DNA from: an uncultured Ruminococcus sp.
Lineage (GTDB): Bacteria > Bacillota > Clostridia > Oscillospirales > Acutalibacteraceae
Length of the DNA: 54,656 bases
Direction of reading: 5' to 3'
NCBI GenBank assembly: GCA_902774325.1
Contig: CACYIC010000005.1
Coordinates: forward strand, 1-54,656
Shown here: piece after piece, positions 31,253 through 40,560 of the stretch
Numbering within the stretch: position 1 is the stretch's first letter
Layout: every line of letters begins with the position of its first letter
The notes under the pieces: generated by a model
Databases searched by the model: none
The model's input: only the letters and a program-made list of their open reading frames with translations
Told to the model about the DNA's origin: nothing
Translations under genes and position numbers: made by a program

Positions 31253-31562
31253 GGTTCTCCCCCCATTAATTACAAGATTGTATTATTTTTTAGAGGAATT
31301 ATCCGCCGTTTTTATATTTCCGATAGTGAATATATACTATTTGTAAATTTCTATTCTTTCATAATAATGTTGAAAACTCTGTGGAAACTGTTAAAGAGGA
31401 TGGATTATCACCCTCAAGTTTGACCGTCGGGATGGTTTTTCGGAAAAGTCAAGGGCTTTTTTACAATTCCACAAAGATTTTTATGTGGAAAATCCTTCCT
31501 GCAATTATTACTAATAGTAATATTTGTCTGTCAATAGCAAAGAATTAACAATCTTTTTATAT
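31253..31562. other. 310-bp intergenic region
   Basis: It is AT-rich, downstream of spmB and upstream of the DUF6512-like gene, both on the minus strand. I see no gene, and no promoter that I can support. Confidence 0.4.
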
Positions 31563-32075
31563 TTACGCTCCGAAAAACAGTCTGACAGTCACTATGCTCA
31601 TCACAAGCGCCGTAAAGTCCGCCGCGAGCGCCGCCGCGAGAGTATGACGTATCCTCTTGACGCCCGCGCTCCCGAAATACATCGCCGTGGCGTAGAAGGT
31701 AGTTTCGCTTGAACCCGCAAGCACCGAGGCGACGCGCCCCGCGAAGCTGTCCGCGCCGTTCTCCTCAAAGACCTGAACCAGCAGCGCTGTCGCCCCGCTG
31801 CCCGAAAAAGGTCTGAGCAGCGCCATGGGAACTATCTCGGCGGGAAATCCCAGCGCCTTAGCAGCGGGAGAAATAAGCTCGCATATCTTATCGACCGCCC
31901 CGCTGGAGCGGAGCAGACTGACGGCAAAAACCAGCCCCATCACCGTCGGAGCTATCTGAACGACGGTTTTCGCGCCCTCGCGCACTCCTTCGGCAAAGAG
32001 CTCAAATACGGGCGCTCTCTTTATCAGTCCGAAAACGACCACTACAGCCGCCAGTATCACAGGAACCAGCTTCAA
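31563..32075 (-). CDS. spmB: spore maturation protein B
   Basis: The 170-residue polytopic membrane protein (nucleoside recognition/Gate family) contains VVVFGLIKRAPVFELFAEG, TVVQIAPTVMGLVFAVSLL and the conserved end ALLRPFSGSGATALLVQVF, then SSETTFYATAMYFG. It acts with SpmA in spore core dehydration. The start is a TTG at 32075 after AGGAGGAAGAGGCT, overlapping the spmA stop codon, so the pair is translationally coupled. Confidence 0.95.
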   Translation of the reverse strand: MKLVPVILAAVVVVFGLIKRAPVFELFAEGVREGAKTVVQIAPTVMGLVFAVSLLRSSGAVDKICELISPAAKALGFPAEIVPMALLRPFSGSGATALLVQVFEENGADSFAGRVASVLAGSSETTFYATAMYFGSAGVKRIRHTLAAALAADFTALVMSIVTVRLFFGA

Positions 32076-32656
32076 AGCCTCTTCCTCCTCTTGTTCCCCA
32101 ACACCGCGATAATAAGCGCAACGGCGAGCGCGGTCGCGGAGGAAAGCCAGACGGCGGGAACCACCGCGAAGGGCTCTGCGCTGCCGTAGCTCTGCCTGAG
32201 AGAACCGAGCATGGTCGGAACGAGCTGGAGAGAGGCGGTGTTCATAACAACAAATATTACCATTTCGTCACTGGCGGTGTCTTTGTCCCGCGAGAGCTCC
32301 CGAAGCTGCGACATCGCCTTCAGTCCGAAGGGCGTCGCGGTGTTCCCGAGTCCGAGCAAATTGGCGGTGATATTCATGCTTATACTCGAAAACGCCTCGC
32401 CGTTTCTGTCGAGCTTCGGGAAGAGAGGATGAAGCACCGGCGCCAGAAACCGCGCCAAAAACCGCGTAAGACCGCTTTCCTGCGCTATTTTCATCAATCC
32501 GGACCAAAGGCAGACCGCGCCCGTGAGCGTGAGGATAAGCTCTATAGCGTCGCCTGTACTGTCAACCATGGCAAGCGCGAGCGCCTCTCCTTTTCCGAGC
32601 GTGAGAGCGCAGATGACCGAGCCCAGAAGCATGGCGCTCCAGATATAATTAAGCAA
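32072..32656 (-). CDS. spmA: spore maturation protein A
   Basis: The 194-residue membrane protein begins MLNYIWSAMLLGSVICAL. The TTG start at 32656 has GGAGGGGAAGAAT upstream. It contains the Gate-family pattern FPKLDRNGEAFSSISMNITANLLGLGNTATPFGLKAM, a region with Gly-Asn-Thr-Ala-Thr-Pro that is diagnostic of SpmA. With SpmB it is needed for spore core dehydration and heat resistance in Bacillus and Clostridium. Confidence 0.95.
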   Translation of the reverse strand: MLNYIWSAMLLGSVICALTLGKGEALALAMVDSTGDAIELILTLTGAVCLWSGLMKIAQESGLTRFLARFLAPVLHPLFPKLDRNGEAFSSISMNITANLLGLGNTATPFGLKAMSQLRELSRDKDTASDEMVIFVVMNTASLQLVPTMLGSLRQSYGSAEPFAVVPAVWLSSATALAVALIIAVLGNKRRKRL

Positions 32657-32704
32657 ATTCTTCCCCTCCGCAAATATTCATAATAAAATCACAAATGACA
32701 AGAA

Positions 32705-32733
32705 TTGACATTTTTGTTTCGCTGTGATAAAAT
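32705..32733 (+). promoter_or_regulatory. promoter of the AbrB-like gene
   Basis: TTGACA (32705-32710), 17-bp spacer, TAAAAT (32728-32733). Confidence 0.75.
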
Positions 32734-32774
32734 GTATTTCGGTAATTTTAATATTAAAAAGGAGTTATAAAACT

Positions 32775-33032
32775 ATGAGCTTTACCTTCACAACCTTCAG
32801 AGAAATGGACAAGCTTGGCAGAATTGTAATCCCCATGACCATCCGCAAAAAAATCGGCATTAATCCCGGCGACGAGCTGAAAATCAGCGTTGATGACGGA
32901 ATTATAATTATGAGCAAGGCTGAGAACGCCTGCATCTTCTGCGGAAGCTGCAACGACGTTATTGACTTTTCGGGCAAGTCGGTTTGCACGAATTGCATCG
33001 AAAAGCTGAGCGAGCAGACTGTCGTACTATAA
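32775..33032 (+). CDS. AbrB-family transition-state regulator with C-terminal zinc ribbon
   Basis: The 85-residue protein starts at an ATG after AAAAGGAGTTATAAAACT. Residues about 8-52 are an AbrB swapped-hairpin DNA-binding domain (MDKLGRIVIPMTIRKKIGI). The C-terminal part is a four-cysteine ribbon (CIFCG and CTNC). This combination is common in clostridial AbrB-like regulators. Its targets are unknown. The phosphopantetheinyl transferase gene follows after 24 bp. Confidence 0.9.
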   Translation: MSFTFTTFREMDKLGRIVIPMTIRKKIGINPGDELKISVDDGIIIMSKAENACIFCGSCNDVIDFSGKSVCTNCIEKLSEQTVVL

Positions 33033-33056
33033 TTCTATTCACCCGAGGCGCAAAAT

Positions 33057-33656
33057 ATGAAGCTCTATCTCGCGACAATTTCCGATGTACTTCCGCACCA
33101 TCTTTCGCTGCTTCCCGAGGACAGACAGAGCAAGGCGATGCGCTACAAATTTCCGGATGACCAAAAGCGCTGCATAGCGGGCGGTCTGCTGATGAGAACC
33201 GTTTCGGGCGGGGCGCCTATCCGCGACAACGGCTTTGGCAAGCCGATCTGCGAGGGCTTTCATTTCAATCTGTCCCACAGCGGCGAATATGTCGCCCTGG
33301 CGGTCGGGGAAGAAGAAACCGGCTGCGACCTTGAGCAGCACAGATTCACCCGATATGAGAAGATGGGCAAACACGTCTTTTCAGAAAACGAACGCAGGCT
33401 TCTGGGAGAAGCGTCGGACAAGGCGGGCGTTTTCTATGAGCTCTGGACAAAAAAAGAAGCCCTCCTCAAATGCATGGGAAAGGGCTTTCACAGAGAGGCT
33501 CGGACGGTTGACGTGAGCGGCGATATTTTCAGGGAGGACGGCAGGAGCTATTATCTCAGAACAAAGCGGTTCGCGGATTATACGCTTTCGCTGTGCTGCG
33601 AGGCGCCGTTTGATTACGAGATAGTATTCATTGACCTTGACCTAATAACAAACTAA
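33057..33656 (+). CDS. 4'-phosphopantetheinyl transferase, Sfp type
   Basis: The 199-residue protein transfers phosphopantetheine from CoA to acyl or peptidyl carrier proteins. Motifs: RCIAGGLLMRTV at the start of the N-lobe, FNLSHSGEYVALAV (substrate-binding), GCDLEQHRF (metal Asp and Glu, with Cys replacing Ile/Val), and FYELWTKKEALLKCMGKG (catalytic WxxKEA). The length is slightly below Sfp (224). No synthase gene is near, so the partner protein is not identified. It is likely co-transcribed with the AbrB-like gene. Confidence 0.93.
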   Translation: MKLYLATISDVLPHHLSLLPEDRQSKAMRYKFPDDQKRCIAGGLLMRTVSGGAPIRDNGFGKPICEGFHFNLSHSGEYVALAVGEEETGCDLEQHRFTRYEKMGKHVFSENERRLLGEASDKAGVFYELWTKKEALLKCMGKGFHREARTVDVSGDIFREDGRSYYLRTKRFADYTLSLCCEAPFDYEIVFIDLDLITN

Positions 33657-33668
33657 TAACGCTGAAAG

Positions 33669-33693
33669 AGGCTGACCTTTCCGGTCAGCCTCT
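33669..33693 (+). terminator. terminator of the phosphopantetheinyl transferase gene
   Basis: GAGGCTGACC pairs with GGTCAGCCTC around a 5-base loop, followed by TCGTTTTTT on the plus strand. Confidence 0.8.
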
Positions 33694-33758
33694 CGTTTTT
33701 TCTGAACAAATCCCGATCAAAAGCCGCGGCGCAGCCGTGAAAAGCTTTATGGGGATGA

Positions 33759-34859
33759 TCACTTATTGAAGATGGACATGATATCGTAGAAGGTATCCTC
33801 TTCCTCGTCGTCCGTGGTATCCTTGGTAGCGCGCGAGGTATCGGCGGGGGAATCGACAATGACGTTGTCGATCGCGGGAGCGGCGGGCTTTGAAGCGGGC
33901 TCTCCTGTGCCGAAGCCTGTAGCGATAACGGTAACGCTCATCTCGTCGTTCATCTTGTCGTCGATAACGGCACCCCAGATGATATTTGCGTCGTCGCTTA
34001 CCTTATCCTTGATCATGGTGGAAGCGGTGTCGATATCCTCAAGACTGATATCAGAGGAAGCGGTGATATTGATGATAACGCCCTTCGCGCCGTCGATGGA
34101 GGTTTCGAGCAGGGGGCTTGAGATCGCCTTGGTAGCGGCAGCCTTCGCCTTGTCCTTGCCGGACGCCTTGCCCATTCCCATGTGAGCGTAGCCCGCGTCC
34201 TTCATTACGGAGGTGACGTCCGCGAAGTCGAGGTTGATAAGACCGGGAAGAAGAATGAGGTCGGAGATACTCTGAACACCCTGGCGGAGAACGTCGTCTG
34301 AGATCTCGAACGCGTTGAGCAGAGTGATAGCGGTATCGGAAACCTTCTTGAGTCCCTCGTTGGGGACGATGATGAGCGAGTCAACGCAGGGCGAGAGCTC
34401 GGCGATGCCCTGCTCAGCCTGGTTCATTCTCTTTTTGCCCTCAAAGGCAAAGGGCTTGGTTACTACGCCTACGGTGAGGATGCCCATATCCTTGGCGATC
34501 TTGGCGATGACGGGAGCCGCGCCCGTACCTGTTCCGCCGCCCATGCCAGCGGTAACGAATACCATATCGGCGTCCTTGAGAACGTTTGCGATCTCGTCCT
34601 TGCTCTCCTCAGCGGCGCTCTTGCCGATCTCGGGCATTGCGCCCGCGCCCTTTCCGCGGGTGATCTTCTCACCTATCTGGATCTTCTGTGAAGCCTTTGA
34701 AAGTCTTAAAACGGGACCGTCGGTATTGACAGCGATAAACTCAACATTTTTGATGTCCATCGCGACCATTCTGTTAACGGCGTTTCCGCCGCCTCCGCCG
34801 ACACCGATTACTTTAATTTTAGGGGTATACTCATTTTCCAATTCCAGCTCAAAAGCCAT
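33759..34859 (-). CDS. ftsZ: cell division protein FtsZ
   Basis: The 366-residue tubulin-like GTPase forms the division ring. Visible are [15 protein letters not shown] (N-terminal nucleotide-binding), the tubulin signature [13 protein letters not shown] (about 107-119), and the T7 loop [13 protein letters not shown]. An acidic, variable linker leads to a C-terminal tail ending [11 protein letters not shown]. The ATG follows AAGGAGGAAGAAAAA. It is the last gene of the dcw cluster and has its own promoter (34922-34950). No ftsA precedes it. Confidence 0.98.
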   Translation of the reverse strand: MAFELELENEYTPKIKVIGVGGGGGNAVNRMVAMDIKNVEFIAVNTDGPVLRLSKASQKIQIGEKITRGKGAGAMPEIGKSAAEESKDEIANVLKDADMVFVTAGMGGGTGTGAAPVIAKIAKDMGILTVGVVTKPFAFEGKKRMNQAEQGIAELSPCVDSLIIVPNEGLKKVSDTAITLLNAFEISDDVLRQGVQSISDLILLPGLINLDFADVTSVMKDAGYAHMGMGKASGKDKAKAAATKAISSPLLETSIDGAKGVIINITASSDISLEDIDTASTMIKDKVSDDANIIWGAVIDDKMNDEMSVTVIATGFGTGEPASKPAAPAIDNVIVDSPADTSRATKDTTDDEEEDTFYDIMSIFNK

Positions 34860-34921
34860 TTTTTCTTCCTCCTTATATCAAAAAATCGCGAGAATTTGTA
34901 TTATACATACTCATAAGTGAT

Positions 34922-34950
34922 ATTTTATCATACTTTTGAAAAAATATCAA
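34922..34950 (-). promoter_or_regulatory. ftsZ promoter
   Basis: On the minus strand TTGATA (34950-34945), 17-bp spacer, TAAAAT (34927-34922), upstream of ftsZ in the gap after divIB. Confidence 0.65.
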
Positions 34951-34994
34951 TCCTTTTGGGCTAATTTTTATTTTTATTGGGAAGGCAAATTTTC

Positions 34995-36440
34995 CTATTC
35001 GTTCGGGGTCCAGACGTAGTTTTCATCTATTTCTCCGTCCTCGCCGCCATTTTCGCCCTCGCCATCGGGAGAAGCCTCCGCGTTCTCGTCCTCGCCGTAG
35101 GTATCCTCACCCGCTTCATCGTCCGGATCCTCGCCTTCGCCATCCTCATCCCATTCGGCGTTTTCGTCGTAGTCGTAATCGTAATCGTAGTTGATGTAGT
35201 CGGCTCCGCCGTTTACGTTATCGTTGCCCGGAGTTGTCGTTTTGGGAACGGTTGAGGCGGGTTGGGTCATTTCCGGCACGGGTCTGGTGTCGGAGGGCTT
35301 ATAGCGCGAAACCTTGTTTTTGCTGCAGGTCGAAACATCCAGCACGCCGTAGATCTGAGCGGTGCCGTTCGGATCGAGCTTTCGGGTGATTATCGCCTGG
35401 GCGGTCTTTAGCTTGTAGTCGATGTCCTCCGCCACGCCGATGTTTATCAGGATCCTGTTGTCGTAATTAAGGGTGATGGCGGTAGTATCGGAAACGTCGA
35501 AGCCCACCACCTTATCAAAGCCGCATTCCTTGATGGTATTCGCGACGCTCTCAAGGATATCGGGGACCGCGAGATCGGTGAACCGGATATACTCGCCCAC
35601 CTCGGAGCCGCCGTGCTCTCCGCATTTCAGCTCGGGTAGATTATTGTCGTTTGTTTCGGTCCTGTCGAGGATCCTGCACTTGGAGCTTATAAGCAGGAAG
35701 CCGTTGCCGTCGCGAATGACGTAAGCGGGCATGGCTTCCGTTACCTTGATAACGACCGTATCGGGTATAGAAATGCTTATATCCGCCGTTTCGATATACG
35801 GCAGATTCTTTACTATATTTTCGGGGGTCGATTCTATCTTATTGATGAAAAGATTCTTTTGAAGAGCAAGATTGCTGAACGCCTCTATCTGATCGTCGTA
35901 ATAAAGCTCGCTGCCCTCGACCTCGATCTTTTCGGTCTTGAAAAGCACCGTAAGGCTGAGCACCACGCCCGTTATCAAAACAACTACGCACAGCGCCGCC
36001 GAAATAAGTATCCTGCGGAGCTTTATCTGCTTTTGGGTCATGGGCTTTTTGCTGCGCCTTATGACCTCGCGCTCCTGCTTGCGGATTACCCTCGCGCGCT
36101 TTTCGCTCTTCTGCTTTTCGCTGTATTCATCTATATAATAGCCGTCCTCATGGACCTCAGGCTTGAGGTTGCGGATGCGCTCCTCGCTCTCGCGGCGGAA
36201 CTTTTCCTCGCGGCTTATTCTCTCAAATTTTGCGGTGTTGCCTGAATTAACGGCTTCCTCGATCTTGCTTACGCTGCGCTTTTTCCGAGGCTCCTGATCG
36301 GGCTTCCCGTTCTTCCTTTCAGTCTTCTCAGAGGATTTTTTTGCCCTTTTGGTCTGTTCCCTGTGATACTTCTGAGCTTCCTTCGCCGCGTCCCTGCGCC
36401 TGCGCTGCAGCTCCTTTTTTTCCTTCGAGCTCAATGCCAC
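34995..36440 (-). CDS. divIB: cell division protein FtsQ/DivIB
   Basis: The 481-residue bitopic protein starts at a GTG after AAAGGAGGATCGCCC. It has a long basic cytoplasmic N-terminus (1-140, Lys/Arg/Glu), one membrane segment (about 147-168, LISAALCVVVLITGVVLSL), a POTRA domain (FKTEKIEVEGSELYYDD) and a FtsQ/DivIB beta domain. A long Asp/Glu/Gly-rich tail (about 400-481) is unusual in length and very acidic. It organises the septal complex with FtsL and the PBP. The next gene is ftsZ. Confidence 0.92.
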   Translation of the reverse strand: MALSSKEKKELQRRRRDAAKEAQKYHREQTKRAKKSSEKTERKNGKPDQEPRKKRSVSKIEEAVNSGNTAKFERISREEKFRRESEERIRNLKPEVHEDGYYIDEYSEKQKSEKRARVIRKQEREVIRRSKKPMTQKQIKLRRILISAALCVVVLITGVVLSLTVLFKTEKIEVEGSELYYDDQIEAFSNLALQKNLFINKIESTPENIVKNLPYIETADISISIPDTVVIKVTEAMPAYVIRDGNGFLLISSKCRILDRTETNDNNLPELKCGEHGGSEVGEYIRFTDLAVPDILESVANTIKECGFDKVVGFDVSDTTAITLNYDNRILINIGVAEDIDYKLKTAQAIITRKLDPNGTAQIYGVLDVSTCSKNKVSRYKPSDTRPVPEMTQPASTVPKTTTPGNDNVNGGADYINYDYDYDYDENAEWDEDGEGEDPDDEAGEDTYGEDENAEASPDGEGENGGEDGEIDENYVWTPNE

Positions 36441-36616
36441 GGGCGATCCTCCTTTCCAATTTCCTTAGCTTTATGTAATCCCCGCCGTTATTTATACGGC
36501 GCTTTCAAAGCTTTGCTTTTATCAAAGCAAGCACTGCTGATTCAGTGAGGAGATTGAATTCCACCGCTGAATCCAGATAATGGATGCCGCCTATAGAGGG
36601 GGCGTTATCTGATTTG

Positions 36617-37870
36617 TCATATTTTTCGTATATCCGCTCCCAGAGAGGAGAGCGTCTGCTCGAGGCTCTCGTAGCCTCTCTCCAGATAACAAACTCCGCC
36701 GAGCCTTGTTTCATCCTCGGCGCACAGAGCCGCTATCACCAGCGCCGCAGCGCCTCTGAGATCGCGCGCCTCGACCTTGGCGCCGTAGAGTCTTTCGACG
36801 CCTTCTATCACCGCAACCCTGCCCTCCGTGCGGATGCAGGCTCCCATTCGGCAAAGCTCCGAGGCGTGCAGGAAGCGGTTCTCAAATATATTCTCAATAA
36901 ATACCGTCGTCCCGCGCGCGACCGCGCCTAAAGCCATGAACGGCGCCTGAGCGTCGGTCGGGAAGCCGGGATAAGGCATGGTGCGCACAACTCCCGGAGC
37001 CTTCAGAGCCTCGGGCGCGCGCAAGCCGACGCCGTCGGGCAGAACGGAAAGCTCGCAGCCCGCCTTTTCGAGGAGCGGCAGCACCGCTCCGAGATGAGAA
37101 GGGACCGCGCCCCTGAGCAGAAGCTCGCCGCCCGTGACCGCGCCGCAACAGAGAAGCGTCGCCGCCGCGATCCTGTCGGGCATTACGGTGTGCGCCGCGC
37201 CGCGCAGAGAGCCGACTCCGTCGATGACGACCGTTCCCTCTCCCGCGCCGTAGATGTGCGCTCCGCATTTATTGAGATAATCGGCGAGGTCGCAGATCTC
37301 CGGCTCCCGCGCCGCGTTTATTATCGTTGTCGTGCCGCTTGCAAGGCACGCGGCGATCATGATATCCTCGGTCGCGCCAACGCTTGGGAACGGCAGGGGG
37401 ATCTTTCGACCCCGCAGCCCCTTCGGAGCGTGACAGTTGAGATATCCGTGGCGCTCCCTGATGACAGCTCCCATCTCGCGCAGGGCGCTGAGGTGGATAT
37501 CTATCGGTCTGGAGCCTATTTCGCAGCCTCCCGGGAAGCTGAGCCGCGCCCTTCCCATCCGCGCGAGGATCGCGCCGAGAAAGACGATCGAGCTTCTGGT
37601 GCGGCGCATGAGCTCGTCGGGGATATCGTTCTTGTCAGGAGCGTCGCAGGCTATCAGCAGAGTGCGGTCGATGCGCTCGACCCTGCACCCGAGGTAGCGG
37701 AGAATATCGCACGACGCCTCGACGTCCGACAGCTGAGGACAGTTAAAGATCAGGTTTTCTCCCTTTGTCAGCAGCGAGGCGGCAATGATCGGAAGCGCGC
37801 TGTTTTTCGCTCCCTGAACAACGGCTTCACCGCGCAGCTTGCGACGTCCTGTTATTATCAGCTTTGACAT
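36617..37870 (-). CDS. murA: UDP-N-acetylglucosamine 1-carboxyvinyltransferase
   Basis: The 417-residue enzyme carries out the first committed step of peptidoglycan synthesis (enolpyruvyl transfer from PEP to UDP-GlcNAc). It has VQGAKNSALPIIAASLL at the N-terminus and the flexible loop PGGCEIGSRPID with the catalytic Cys (about 117), the fosfomycin target. The late motifs PTDAQAPFMAL and IFENRFLHASELCRMG are also present. The Cys is retained, so it should be fosfomycin-sensitive in principle. Its place between murG and divIB corresponds to that of murB/murA genes in other Firmicutes. Confidence 0.96.
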   Translation of the reverse strand: MSKLIITGRRKLRGEAVVQGAKNSALPIIAASLLTKGENLIFNCPQLSDVEASCDILRYLGCRVERIDRTLLIACDAPDKNDIPDELMRRTRSSIVFLGAILARMGRARLSFPGGCEIGSRPIDIHLSALREMGAVIRERHGYLNCHAPKGLRGRKIPLPFPSVGATEDIMIAACLASGTTTIINAAREPEICDLADYLNKCGAHIYGAGEGTVVIDGVGSLRGAAHTVMPDRIAAATLLCCGAVTGGELLLRGAVPSHLGAVLPLLEKAGCELSVLPDGVGLRAPEALKAPGVVRTMPYPGFPTDAQAPFMALGAVARGTTVFIENIFENRFLHASELCRMGACIRTEGRVAVIEGVERLYGAKVEARDLRGAAALVIAALCAEDETRLGGVCYLERGYESLEQTLSSLGADIRKI

Positions 37871-37935
37871 AACGGCACCCTCTTCAAAAAAACTTCAATA
37901 CAGTTTATGAAGAAGGCTGTGGATTGTGCAGGGCG

Positions 37936-39054
37936 TCAGCTCTCTCGGAGAACCTTTCTGATGATCGAATATATCCTCTCGCCCGCGTCGGTAATTGCCG
38001 TTTTGCGGGAATTCTCGCTGATCTCGGCAATTTTCTCCGGAGTCGCGAGCATCTCGTCCACCTTCTTCATCAGGGCCTCGCCCGAAAGCTCGCTCTCCTC
38101 TATTATCTCGGCGGCGCCCGCGTTTACAAGCGCCATCGCGTTGTGGTACTGGTGGTTCTCGGCAACGTTCGGAGAGGGTATCAGGACAGACGCCTTGCCC
38201 ATCGCCTGGATCTCGCTGAGAGTGATCGCGCCCGCGCGGCTGATAACAAGATCGGCAGCCGCCATGCAGTCGGGCATATCGTCGATATAAGGTCTGATAT
38301 CGAGGTTGGGGCACCGGCTGATCACGGTGCCCTTTTTCTTTACAAGCTCGGGGAACCATTCGCCGTAGCTTCCGTAGGCGTGGATATGCTGGTATTTTCC
38401 GTCCTTGCCGCTTCTCGCGACCAGCTCCGCTACCGCCTCGTTTATCCTCTGCGCTCCAAGGCTTCCGCCGAAGGAGAGGATCACGGGACGCGAGTCGAGC
38501 CCGAGCTTTCTGCGGGACTCCTCCTTATTCGCGGTGAGTATCTCGCTTCTCACGGGGTTGCCCGTGATCGCGACGTCGGATTTAGGGAAATACTTCTTCG
38601 CCGCGGGCGACGCGAGCATGACCTTCTTAACCCGCTTTGCGAGCATCTTGTTCGTGACGCCCGGATAGGCGTTCTGCTCGTGGATTATGCAGGGCACGCC
38701 GAGCTTCGCGGCGGTCCTCACCACGGGTCCCGAAACGTATCCGCCCGTTCCTATGCAGATATCCGGCTTGAATTCCTTTATGATCTTCTTAGCCTCAGCC
38801 GAGGAGGTTATCGTGCGGCTGACGGTCTTTGCGTTTTCGACAAAATCCTTGGGCTTGAAGCCGCGCCGAAAGCCGCTTATCGTTATGGATCTTATCTCAT
38901 AACCCGCCTGAGCCACAAGACGCTGCTCCATGCCGTTTTTGTTTCCGATAAAGAGAAACCGCGTATCGGGACGCCTTTCCTTTATATAGCCCGCTATGGC
39001 GAGAGCGGGGTTTATATGACCCGCCGTGCCGCCGCCGGCAAGAAGAACCTTCAT
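37936..39054 (-). CDS. murG: UDP-GlcNAc:undecaprenyl-PP-MurNAc-pentapeptide GlcNAc transferase
   Basis: The 372-residue GT28 glycosyltransferase converts lipid I to lipid II at the inner face of the membrane. It has GGGTAGHINPALAIAGYI at the N-terminus and GGYVSGPVVRTAAKLGVPCI. The C-terminal domain has SFGGSLGAQRINEAV and the donor-binding region RAGAITLSEIQAMGKASVLIP. The length is typical. The ATG follows CGGAGGCTCAAT. Confidence 0.97.
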   Translation of the reverse strand: MKVLLAGGGTAGHINPALAIAGYIKERRPDTRFLFIGNKNGMEQRLVAQAGYEIRSITISGFRRGFKPKDFVENAKTVSRTITSSAEAKKIIKEFKPDICIGTGGYVSGPVVRTAAKLGVPCIIHEQNAYPGVTNKMLAKRVKKVMLASPAAKKYFPKSDVAITGNPVRSEILTANKEESRRKLGLDSRPVILSFGGSLGAQRINEAVAELVARSGKDGKYQHIHAYGSYGEWFPELVKKKGTVISRCPNLDIRPYIDDMPDCMAAADLVISRAGAITLSEIQAMGKASVLIPSPNVAENHQYHNAMALVNAGAAEIIEESELSGEALMKKVDEMLATPEKIAEISENSRKTAITDAGERIYSIIRKVLRES

Positions 39055-39167
39055 ATTGAGCCTCCGTTGATTATTGAGTTGAAAGCCGGGGGCGGGCGCC
39101 GCCCGCGCCGGATCTGCTGCGATTTATGCTTTGAGCTTCACCGCGCCTTGACAGCGCGGTATCGCCC

Positions 39168-40427
39168 TTACTGTTTTTCGATATTCGCCGTTCTTGATAT
39201 CGAAAGAACTATTCCCATCTGCGCCAGCAGCATGATGAGCGAGCTGCCGCCGTAGCTGAAGAACGGCAGTGAAATACCCGTATTCGGGAGCCAGTCGGTG
39301 ATTACCAGGATATTGAGCACCACCTGGATACCGATCTGAGAGGTGAGTCCTATTCCAAGCAGCTTGCCGAATTTATCCTTGGAGCGGAGCGAAAGCGTTA
39401 TGCCGCGCCACACGAGAAGGGCAAAGATCAGCAGTATGATCGCCGCTCCGATCAGTCCCAGCTCCTCGACCACGATCGCGAAGATGAAGTCGTTCTGGGG
39501 TTCGGGAAGATAGAGATATTTTTGTCTTGACTGACCGAGTCCCAGTCCCCAAAGTCCTCCCGAGCCGATCGCGTAAAGCGAATTTCGGGTCTGCCAGGTG
39601 GTCTGCCACATATCCTCGTCGGTATAAACCAGCGCCTGACCCCAGCCGTCCATTCGCTGCATGGCGTAGGTCAGTCCGCCCGTTACGGCGAGTATCAGCA
39701 CAAGTCCGATCAGCAGCGCTCCGCCTATTATCAGATATTTGGTCTTGATGCCGCCGATGTAAAGCATGAGCACGGTGAGCATTCCGATGATGACTATGCC
39801 GGAATAGTGCGGCTCCAAAAAGAGCAGCGCGGCTATAGTCGAAAAGACCAGCAAGCCCGGGATGACGCTGTATTTGAATATATGCATTTTGTCGTAATAC
39901 TTGCTCGCCCAGTGAGCGAAGAAAAGTATCACCGCGAATTTCGCTATCTCCGAGGGCTGGATGTTGAACATCCCCAGCGGGATCCAGCGCTTTACGCCGC
40001 CGTCGCCCGCGGGAAGAATAAGCACCACCATCAGCGCCAGATACGCCGCTCCCAAAACCAGAGGGGCGATCTTATGCAGCTTGTTGTAGTTGAAAAAGGA
40101 CATCACCGTCATGGCGGCAAGACCGAGCACGATGAAGATAAGCTGGCGTATAAGATAGTGATAGCTGTTGCCCTGGGTGTAATACGAAAAGGCGTAGCTC
40201 GCCGAGAACATCATTATCGTACCTATCGTGAGCAGGATCAGCAGGATTATGCAGAACGGCAGGTCGATCCCCATTCCGACCGAGAACCATTTAGCGTTCT
40301 TCATCTTGCGCTGCCTTGTCGGACGGGCAAAGAGCTTTTCCTTCCTCGCCCTCCGCTCTCGGCGGTATTTTTCATCGTAAACGCGGTTGACGTCCGCCTT
40401 TAGGATCATTCGTTTGTTTGGAGCCAT
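39168..40427 (-). CDS. ftsW: SEDS lipid II polymerase, FtsW/SpoVE type
   Basis: The 419-residue protein has a basic cytoplasmic N-terminus (about 1-52) and ten membrane segments. SEDS features include MVVLILPAGDGGVKRWIPLG, FNIQPSEIAKFAVILFFAHW and the end NILVITDWLPNTGISLPFFSYGG. It polymerises lipid II with the SpoVD/FtsI-type transpeptidase. The ATG follows GGAGGAAAAACA. FtsW and SpoVE cannot be told apart from sequence alone, because only one copy is visible. Confidence 0.93.
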   Translation of the reverse strand: MAPNKRMILKADVNRVYDEKYRRERRARKEKLFARPTRQRKMKNAKWFSVGMGIDLPFCIILLILLTIGTIMMFSASYAFSYYTQGNSYHYLIRQLIFIVLGLAAMTVMSFFNYNKLHKIAPLVLGAAYLALMVVLILPAGDGGVKRWIPLGMFNIQPSEIAKFAVILFFAHWASKYYDKMHIFKYSVIPGLLVFSTIAALLFLEPHYSGIVIIGMLTVLMLYIGGIKTKYLIIGGALLIGLVLILAVTGGLTYAMQRMDGWGQALVYTDEDMWQTTWQTRNSLYAIGSGGLWGLGLGQSRQKYLYLPEPQNDFIFAIVVEELGLIGAAIILLIFALLVWRGITLSLRSKDKFGKLLGIGLTSQIGIQVVLNILVITDWLPNTGISLPFFSYGGSSLIMLLAQMGIVLSISRTANIEKQ

Positions 40428-40560
40428 TGTTTTTCCTCCGAAGGATAAGGCAGCGCCGAGCGCTTCACGGCGCGCGCCTTGCTTTTATTATTTCGTCAGC
40501 CTGACGAAGGAGCTTACCGCGAGGTCTGTCATTCGGTATCGGCGTTGATCGATCAGTGGT

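Noticed and set aside
36505..36714. 69-codon frame between divIB and murA
   Set aside because: It overlaps the murA end in another frame and has no start signal.
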